Source: a virus. From it: a DNA stretch of 64,000 nt. Shown piece after piece: positions 59,801 to 64,000 of this stretch. The position numbers and the translations under genes were made by a program. The notes beneath the pieces are model-generated. The model searched no databases. It was not told the origin of the DNA and saw nothing but the letters and a program-made list of their open reading frames with translations. The stretch's first letter is position 1; the number at the start of each line of letters is the position of its first letter. The stretch covers positions 111,824-175,823 of the IMG/VR virus record IMGVR_UViG_3300023231_000004, one strand, 5' to 3'.

Positions 59801-61821
59801 CATCTTCTAGCGTAGTTGCTCTTTAGGGTGGCGGGACTCTCATATCCGTGTGGAACGCTTTCAATTAAGGACGTAGCCTCCCTGTTCACTGGCAAGTCAT
59901 TGACAGTTCTAGTCGTTGGGAAGAATTTTCCTTCTTTTCTATCTAGCTCAATTCTTGAAATACCACCAGCAAGGGTTGTAAATTGAAGAGCGTTAGAAGG
60001 AGTATATTTTACACATAGTTCGGCACTAGAAATACTAGCACCGCTAGGTAGAGGATAAATATCGAGGAAAAGCTTCTCGAAGAACGAAGCACTCGATCTA
60101 TCTTGAAGCCCAAGCTTGAACTCGTCTACTTCTATTACCAGTGGAACTTCGTAATCTCTATAGCTAGTCGAGTCAACAATAGCTGGAGATATCTTATAGT
60201 GATCCGAACCATGACCCTGAACCGTTTCATATTCATAGTATTCATCCTGCTCGGAGAGTGATTCTGATGAGATTCCTTCGTTGTCTAAATTGTTCCATCC
60301 CGACTCAACTGGTACAACTCCGGTTCCAGTTGTGTTTTGTAAGAATCCACCAACCTGAGAAGTTACGTTCAATAGGTTGTCATCGCTCCACCCGACTACG
60401 TCAAGGGCATAGTCTCTTGATCCAACTTCTTTCTTAGCTCTAATCTTTAAGTAGATCTCGTCTACTACAAAGAAATCATCGCTAGCTTTTTCCTTAAATG
60501 CCCTACCGACTTCAAACTCTTTATGATCAAAACCTAATCCAAAAGCGCCACCCTTGAATCCAAATACAAATTCTTGAGGCTTGTGTTCAAATAATAGGTT
60601 TAGCTTTCCAGAGTCTTGTACACTAGAGCTTGTAAGGGTTATGTTAGAATAGTCATACGGCTTACTTAAATCATTAGCCAAAACCCTACCTTGGGGCTCA
60701 GTAAGATTAGAATATCCGTATGTGTTTTCCCAAATGGTCTGAACCTCTGGCCAAACGTCGGTAGAGAAGTTGTGGGGCAAAACTTTACTAGGTTCAATTT
60801 TCCTAGTTAGTCTGTCTCCTTTTTCTCTAACACCAACGGAAACTGGCAAGAAGTTCTCATGTCTGAATCCAAAGTCACCACTGTTGCAAATTTCAACGGC
60901 AGAGATTCTAATTTCAGGACTGTAAAGGGTAGAGCATCGCTCAAATCCCTGATCGAATCCATCGTCAAAGCCGTCAGCGTCCTCAATGCAAGAAGCTTGC
61001 GTCTTGAAACTAAGGGTGCAGCCAGATGATGGGATTTTTGGGTACTCAGCAGACCATGTATACTGGGCACCATTGTTAATTCTAGGTTTGGAAGAGTACA
61101 TAGTCGGGTAGTTGTCACCAACAAACTCGATATCTTCATACTCGCAGATTAGATTGTCTTCTTCGTCTCTAAATTCAATCTCGTAGATCTTTTGCTTAGA
61201 GTTAAAAGCCTGTGCGTTAAATACAATATAACTCTCTGTGAATGACACAGATGGTAGGCTCATATTAGTCGTGTATTTTGTATGATCTGAGTCACCAGAA
61301 GACTTGATGAAGTCTTGGTAAGAAAACAGGGAATCGGACTGCTTTTCGTGCAAATGGTAGTCACCCGCGTAGACGCCCTCATTGACTAGCTCGTAGAGGT
61401 TATCCAAAACAGGTGTGTCGCTAGACATTCCGATTAGATTGAGCTTAGAAACGTCCTGAGTGGGGTACAGCTTGTCATAGCAGTCGTTGGGTCTGAAATC
61501 GCCAGCAAACTTAGCAACCTTAGCCTTTATTTCAGCTTGGGCGACCAGTTCTTTGCTCAGATTGAAGATTTGACTTAGGTGAGGTCTTAGCTTAGCCTTG
61601 CTGGTGAGAGCAGACTTGGCCGCAAGCCTAATCGACAATGCAGCATCAACCTTAGCAGAACCCTTAATAGTAGGGGTTAAACTAGGTAGGTTGGTGTTTG
61701 CAGGTTTAATAATAGCTACGGCTTTAAGTGTAGCTTTATTCTTTGACCTTATACTTAGATGGGCCTTAATCTTAGACCCAGGAGACTTTTTAGTCTTGAT
61801 TGGCTGTAGACAGCAATTCAT
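50872..61821 (-). CDS. Giant (3,649 aa) tail adhesin-like protein with FG-GAP repeats
   Basis: Ribosome site AGAGG. By eye, seven FG-GAP-type repeats occur near residues 1578, 1670, 1966, 2106, 3243, 3316 and 3416 (for example RFGHAVSISDDAS, RLGYSTAVSEDGQTVAFGAP, RFGWSVSMDGDF), several preceded by AYVFEK-type strands. A MIDAS-like DNSRS starts at Asp1830, between repeats 2 and 3. Around residues 700-880 a LamG-like region is seen (FSEGFAFYLRFSPDE). Two GATase-like Rossmann segments follow repeat 4 (IKRWMSLGDRRLVLVGDD and IKNWLALGKKKLVI). Short strands of the form x-L-x-L-x-x-G repeat throughout. It is probably a host-contact protein. Confidence 0.7.
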   Translation of the reverse strand: MNCCLQPIKTKKSPGSKIKAHLSIRSKNKATLKAVAIIKPANTNLPSLTPTIKGSAKVDAALSIRLAAKSALTSKAKLRPHLSQIFNLSKELVAQAEIKAKVAKFAGDFRPNDCYDKLYPTQDVSKLNLIGMSSDTPVLDNLYELVNEGVYAGDYHLHEKQSDSLFSYQDFIKSSGDSDHTKYTTNMSLPSVSFTESYIVFNAQAFNSKQKIYEIEFRDEEDNLICEYEDIEFVGDNYPTMYSSKPRINNGAQYTWSAEYPKIPSSGCTLSFKTQASCIEDADGFDDGFDQGFERCSTLYSPEIRISAVEICNSGDFGFRHENFLPVSVGVREKGDRLTRKIEPSKVLPHNFSTDVWPEVQTIWENTYGYSNLTEPQGRVLANDLSKPYDYSNITLTSSSVQDSGKLNLLFEHKPQEFVFGFKGGAFGLGFDHKEFEVGRAFKEKASDDFFVVDEIYLKIRAKKEVGSRDYALDVVGWSDDNLLNVTSQVGGFLQNTTGTGVVPVESGWNNLDNEGISSESLSEQDEYYEYETVQGHGSDHYKISPAIVDSTSYRDYEVPLVIEVDEFKLGLQDRSSASFFEKLFLDIYPLPSGASISSAELCVKYTPSNALQFTTLAGGISRIELDRKEGKFFPTTRTVNDLPVNREATSLIESVPHGYESPATLKSNYARRWRGVEGITSGPFDTNAFDFGFESHQLDSPFLLGHFDFTNISGDSVFSRPMNDLSTTVGTSVGISAEQNVGFRFKSPTLVNTSNTYQSIDWNGKTVDAYDSVTRLANNISFPAQDFSEGFAFYLRFSPDENATGTPTVLLKDGVSIAFNHDTNQFSATVSGGGSVSSSAQPDAVFPASVVFTYNDAGSGKAKLYVKYENKDIEKSQIPSFSRVDTPGQILVAPANNLYHEIGISAGNGSGVNLVDGDEVSPNPLYKQQTVQSFLNAQSVHWTDSNGVWSDDSYVLPSYIDGDTLDWNLGAFNWKQFTPHEFDMFTQRIGKDAINFRLVGDGVPYANKTDLPFPSDIDSSVSYHTQAENDFLRINLTDSLPNFYSASPRIAKALPRGYHFDEKSIVVDSIISYAQSGEIVWPDGNVGPKLIVSVYTRNQEDEEIGTHNWGLVNRKSHYLNPNNRWSKLESTFDLESLLDESEKWSVFPEEKRLSEFNHRYFSKDADEMFLQYDLVTPSGDEFEVNLNIHSANLRMENAFIKPTLVDQALNVFTSGESYSYSPMPLYVDPIGLEIESMNLYMSGVPTPVDLGAVNLSTSGAYFETSQMSMHLVNKETVENSGLPIATSGNYRVEAEMNLVSFNDDPVLPSEMFLPLHMFGSATNADLSRSISMTAYSSLSSSQGALSGVLPMKMVASRGFQDVFADNAMPLFTDSPTEFGDSMNLVLFGRENEGLKTDSFMNLYNKCFPAVYLNGSGDSYVSWNNRNVGRNTEEIDEGLLTVPSIDLIRGTQTICWGDCSAVDDNPCVEQDIITHDTNWANKECVDGGILRPSTTYRNSGEFAFGNEDAGTYNGHFYGSRKYQGLFPNTPYTITVVGKTGDKKSIALPPKFEEWEYGTLGDIDFEGFKHVAEERHEGDLYGKCVKVKGEIMGVGAPGHDLGIYKEAGAIFLYRRQEEEGGEKKPWDLETKLTLPSGFIGDWYYDRGGKISFPGIGTIPEKQWNIGQEGRELGHSFDIAVTKDREVIVAGGPGAKWDTRGFEEIETSGVNVAIMVFNNEFSYDQDQIKEIMDNIDIHNFLYRYFAEPAVNINLKIISCIPTGIFDQSVYTEPGIENLIVGTIPRAIPSKPEDPAVTAEMLSGIKSSFFEAFPYDETQVNNNIPPIVGFYVDNSRSLGRPVVEPAIDQFVNFYKNYSFQSGVRDFYDNPASGYIYEYTPTDEDQGEDWFKISNNLVNNLLDTGNLYDGGHHTLITSGIGLEFADEQAIDFNLSPESGGRVYVFEKEFGDWSLMQEIKSPVSAPDKLPARFGHAVSISDDASVFSIGSPFIRESCSMYQFADGERNRLYDNIGRWLKFRNDATVTLGQYYNRLAEYQELEVASGVREAGMSIYADLSRTDKFKARSDYDFWRNNHIQEYRKVFKYGLDDIERGLEGTFTKTMRQNAPNPRLGYSTAVSEDGQTVAFGAPTDSIGQYEDAAFYFLHKDGEYLSESGDPEFPRSLWASNVNAGAVRMFEKGQDFEPISERNVLEYNKFGNLSNTINNTGGYDDEGNETNSTAISQNEHYDKTDFGDVSIPKDVGSIFIITPEIDAANDEVIEEIKRWMSLGDRRLVLVGDDPVWEKNGAYAKSNEIINKILEKLDSRMRLHPARNEREALIANTSCSGEIAPNVIKSYKPQGSNSSNVEIENHLFGYGVADIRLHVPNAIFKEDNWGKDHSIVNNKRYGNCSFYNPKCGPPIAHNGDLRARWIEREIKDPPDPEAKDPYTYWERNLPFEFYSNGLPPVKPEDAVDIAKDLSLGGQGEQPRPLMVAAEFTENYGIIPAKPEIITITPITETTCFQSNTSNTYYLFDDNHVDELAFYWMQGSGNQNFLDTNIGSNQSEGRFYNPESFNERGALLQADGTLDIQVTREELTERFQVGDPVNYVAKESISGSEVYLIAGTATENQVALTTDNDENISFYDNLVRNANCDNAFIIQLGGWTARSSFASAGEGSLLGKVFDAMGHNLVENWDGPIIPASKDVLWIANADGEPAAQDITKIKNWLALGKKKLVITYEEQEEQSSKAYRLCESLGLTMKPWYLPGANKFPTTRERIYVSRKKLEVLLDDKDQSIASCDGSFSVENFTLNATYCPVDLRSGGKAVVWQDGTVKDERLQVTEEYKDIWSMNTGVAKVQFPATPGSGYRIFYNWIADRPEEKQEIDLYAGDILHKIKPETRAGNPATLIARTGTPIRDYDENRDLKIVDYASTRAIKLESPSFGTAVSEGYLDVQVSSDKDYLSLFFTGNRDKIKVNGNQVPTTYKLLSVSGAPLPINEVTEYFTSERCETREIGFTEEVTQEYVPPKAVLLPATIKPIMNDNTRYCLTDISCGGKLVADGPVVIAEEPEHFSDGATGNSRSKILLISDSTIVNGCLEETGTGEPSLVSGVPTVPNNTMLARVNSFLNSLTTTETTLVGNKTELNLGYKYTEKIVSPEKGSPAIYSLNQSNMGTKFGGFAGGSLEEFGHEKDYQQGKVVQNVHEKIDEFEEAEKAVLGEFDSTVQGFSSPRFSYNGYVDAPMSGNPFSDLLRDTGKDFLDYDLQSGSYPGDLFGHSLDIHNSKLVVGSPYSAYTGDLQTISGVSELGIEGGGGSAYVFEKTIQFGWDVSKKLKPEEIRSFDNSDRFGWSVSMDGDFAAISAPGHDFGNSVEYTKGAFVRKEFSAAFDIGTRSVSSLGPGETPASNNTGAIFTFENRLYDWSNRAKDWTFAEKLVPHGYASGEDTSSFGNSVSISRFARRDSDYSMSVGSHRHTSGLDGSYSQESGGGASYTYDAMLRNQPPATFSEESWLKASIFGLNRELDEVNLELDQLGAFNTNEEVIAKGLIYSDAKGQIFLEASGQDPRELSFIVQRPYIERIEGEIVHGTPVEEFMPLTSYTDPFDLSGSVNLFMLGQESDIVYNNLDLFTYSAYSAESGVSLLVKGDAPTLTDNSLILYGGSGYGVLDTNLDLRVRGK

Positions 61822-61858
61822 ACCGATTTCCTCTAATCCTGAACGACGTTTGACATTA

Positions 61859-61867
61859 GATTATACA
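61859..61867 (-). promoter_or_regulatory. TGTATAATC promoter-like motif (minus strand)
   Basis: Directly follows the TAG of the tape-measure-like gene (TAGTGTATAAT) and precedes the giant gene by about 38 bases; one mismatch to the other copies. Confidence 0.45.
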
Positions 61868-64000
61868 CTAGAAAGCACTATCGTTCCTAGCGGCGATTTG
61901 ATTCCTAACTTCGTCGGCAACTGCATTTCTAGCAGCCTTGGAAACATAATCTAATAAATCTGGGCCAGTAACATTAAGAGTAACAGTCATAGGGTCAACT
62001 TTAACATGAATTTGCGAGCTAGCAAGCTTCTCTACAGCAGCAGATAACTTTTGAGTAGCCTCTAAGAAGATATTAAAGTTCTTCACGTCGGCTTCCGAAA
62101 AGTAAGATCTCGAAGGACTAGATTCGCTCTCGGTTGTTGCCGCTCCAGTGGGAACACCATCTGCAACAGGGGTACTGGTAGAAGTGGCCGTAGAAACCGC
62201 TTCTGCTTGTTGTCTTGGGGTGTTTGTAGATCCAACAAGATTAAGATACGCATCTAAAGCGCTAGAAGCTCCATTGTCCACAAATTTCAAGCCTGGAGAT
62301 ACAACGTTAGAAATCGATTCGTAGGAACTGCTTGCTAGCCTATCTAAAGATCCCATAAACTTACTAGAAGACAGTTTAGTACTATCAACATCGGGAGAAG
62401 ACCTTGTAACAGAAGCCAAGCTAACACCATTCAAGTAAACGGACTGCGATTGAACACTTAAATCTCTAACAGAATCCAATGGATCAACACCTGCTTCTGG
62501 AACAGTCTTTCCTTCTGTTGTAGAAGTTACACTGTCACTATCTGCTTTTTGCTTAGGAGTAGGCTTGGAGTCTGGAACGCTCTTCTCTTTTGCCTTTTCT
62601 TTAGCAGCTTGTTCCGCAGCTATCTTAGCCTCAGTTTCAGGAGTAGTTAGAGTTTTTCTAACGTCATCTTGGAACCTTTCTCCAATTCTTCTAGTTACCT
62701 CTTCTCCACCTCTAACAGCAGTTCGAGATACTCTATTTTGTGCTCCAGATAATTGCTTTAAGTTTCCACCAAGTCCTCTTGTTTCTGCGTTGATTCTTTG
62801 CTCTTGTGGGCTATTTCCACCTACTGACCTAGCAGCAGATCTAGCTTCCTCTGCGTCAAACCCTCTCATTTTTAGTCCAAAAGTTCTAAGGTTTTCTTGA
62901 AGAGAACCAATATCTTGCCCATAAAGACTGGTTACGCCAGCCCCTTTTTGAGACTGTACGTCATCTAGGGCCTCTCCGATAGCACTAGCACCAAAGAGTC
63001 CAATAAGTCTGTCGTCTCCACTAGCAGCCGCAGCGGTAGCACCCACAGCAGATTGCTTCTTAAAGAAGTCTGCAATGTCGCCCTTAATTAAACTGTCGAT
63101 AGAGTCTTTTTCAAGCTTGTTCTTTCTTCCGATAAGTTCTAATTCGTCTTGCTTGGCTTTCACTGTGTCTCTAATAGTAGAAGTCTGTTGTTGCATAGCC
63201 TTGTTAAGATCATTGATGGTATCTTGCTGCTCTGCTAATCCTGATGGATCTCCGTCAAACTTACCACTACTAACGTCAGACTGTGCCTTATTAAGAGCGT
63301 TTTCAATCTCAGAGATATTCTTAGAGAAATCTTGTGGTCCAGAAATCTCTGCAACACCAGCCTCTTTGTTTAATAGGTTCTGCCTTTGGATAGCAACGTC
63401 TGTATCAGACTTAGCCTTTGGACCTCCAGCACTCTCAATAAGCTTGTCCGCCTCTTGATTTAAGTCTATTCCAGAAAGTCTAACATTAACTAGTTCATTC
63501 TCAAGTTCAATTTGCTTTTGCAATCTTTGAAGCTTGAATGCGTCAAGCTTCTGAAGGGCGGCACTAAAGGCTTCAAGAGTTTTAGTACTAGCCTTCAATA
63601 GAGGTTGAAGCTGTTCCATGGTCTTGCGTCTAGCTTCTTCAAGTTTAGCCGGATCGACATCCCCACCAGCGTTACCAGCTTCGGCAATGATGTTAGACCT
63701 GAACAACTTTTTCATCTGCTTACCAAGAGTCGAATCTTCTTTTCCACTCTCTGGATCGAATCCTGTAGCGGCGTTGACGATAGCCGAGAACTTACTAGCA
63801 GCATCACTAGCCTTTTCATCAGGGCCTAGACCTGTAACTTTAAGATTAGCAAAGTCTTGACTAACCTTATCAAAGAGCGTGTTAGACTCTTGTTGGAATT
63901 TAGCTTCTTTAATTACTTGCTTAGCTAGTTGGCTGTCATCTGACTTCTTAATACCAAATCTTTTCAGACCACTGTTAACATTCTCAGTAATAGCAGAGTT
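61868..64000 (-). CDS. Tape-measure-like protein, N-terminus outside window
   Basis: The frame is open to the window edge at 64000 (710 residues visible); the ATG at 63715 is internal. The visible part is first helical and coiled-coil rich (KLEEARRKTMEQLQ, LQRLQKQIELENEL), then Ser/Thr/Pro-rich linkers (DSVTSTTEGKTV). It ends with VKVDPMTVTLNVTGPDLLD, the kind of C-terminal strand pair seen in tail tape-measure proteins. Position at the start of the tail gene run fits. The call is by pattern and position, not by a diagnostic motif. Confidence 0.6.
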   Translation of the reverse strand, partial: NSAITENVNSGLKRFGIKKSDDSQLAKQVIKEAKFQQESNTLFDKVSQDFANLKVTGLGPDEKASDAASKFSAIVNAATGFDPESGKEDSTLGKQMKKLFRSNIIAEAGNAGGDVDPAKLEEARRKTMEQLQPLLKASTKTLEAFSAALQKLDAFKLQRLQKQIELENELVNVRLSGIDLNQEADKLIESAGGPKAKSDTDVAIQRQNLLNKEAGVAEISGPQDFSKNISEIENALNKAQSDVSSGKFDGDPSGLAEQQDTINDLNKAMQQQTSTIRDTVKAKQDELELIGRKNKLEKDSIDSLIKGDIADFFKKQSAVGATAAAASGDDRLIGLFGASAIGEALDDVQSQKGAGVTSLYGQDIGSLQENLRTFGLKMRGFDAEEARSAARSVGGNSPQEQRINAETRGLGGNLKQLSGAQNRVSRTAVRGGEEVTRRIGERFQDDVRKTLTTPETEAKIAAEQAAKEKAKEKSVPDSKPTPKQKADSDSVTSTTEGKTVPEAGVDPLDSVRDLSVQSQSVYLNGVSLASVTRSSPDVDSTKLSSSKFMGSLDRLASSSYESISNVVSPGLKFVDNGASSALDAYLNLVGSTNTPRQQAEAVSTATSTSTPVADGVPTGAATTESESSPSRSYFSEADVKNFNIFLEATQKLSAAVEKLASSQIHVKVDPMTVTLNVTGPDLLDYVSKAARNAVADEVRNQIAARNDSAF

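Overview
The window is part of the genome of a large tailed double-stranded DNA phage, probably from an aquatic, uncultivated source. The evidence is a dense replication and nucleotide-metabolism set, a tape-measure-like gene followed by very large tail-type proteins, many overlapping ATGA/TAATG gene junctions, and no bacterial housekeeping genes. The host cannot be read from the sequence. All three stop codons are used normally. I saw no tRNA, rRNA or CRISPR array.

Layout. Positions 1-38.5 kb run on the + strand: a class II (B12-dependent) ribonucleotide reductase (N-terminus off the window); a small membrane-protein set; dUTPase and PhoH; a replication and recombination block (UvsX/RecA-like protein, PD-(D/E)XK nuclease, DnaB helicase, DnaG primase, MazG, dNMP kinase, RecB/Cas4-like nuclease); a DnaE-type DNA polymerase broken into several reading frames, with a DEDDh proofreading exonuclease lying inside the broken locus; a glycan cassette at 24-32.5 kb (several glycosyltransferases and a nucleotidyltransferase-like protein); thymidylate synthase; and a possible annealing protein. 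A hairpin with flanking A and T runs at 38.53 kb ends this transcript and probably also the opposing one. From 64 kb back to 38.7 kb the - strand carries tail genes: a tape-measure-like C-terminus, a 3,649-aa giant protein, and five further tail-type or structural proteins of 187-1,619 aa.

The main theme is intervening and homing elements. NrdJ carries a LAGLIDADG intein. DnaE carries a split intein, with the remnant of a PD-(D/E)XK endonuclease between its halves, and also a Ser1 mini-intein. A glycosyltransferase carries a LAGLIDADG intein. Thymidylate synthase carries an in-frame HNH-type insertion with no intein motifs. Free-standing homing endonuclease genes lie at 14.8, 23.4, 36.6 and 48.5 kb, and C-terminal HNH relics lie at 26.8, 28.1 and 35.3 kb.

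The most unusual structural protein is the 3,649-aa product. By eye it has seven FG-GAP-type repeats, with a MIDAS-like DxSxS motif between the second and third, which resembles the domain order of an integrin alpha chain.

Together, RNR, ThyA, dUTPase, MazG and dNMP kinase supply and clean the dNTP pool. DnaB, DnaG, DnaE and the exonuclease form a replisome. UvsX, the nucleases and the possible annealing protein would support recombination-dependent replication, which is also the route by which homing elements spread. All function calls come from motif reading only; no database search was run.
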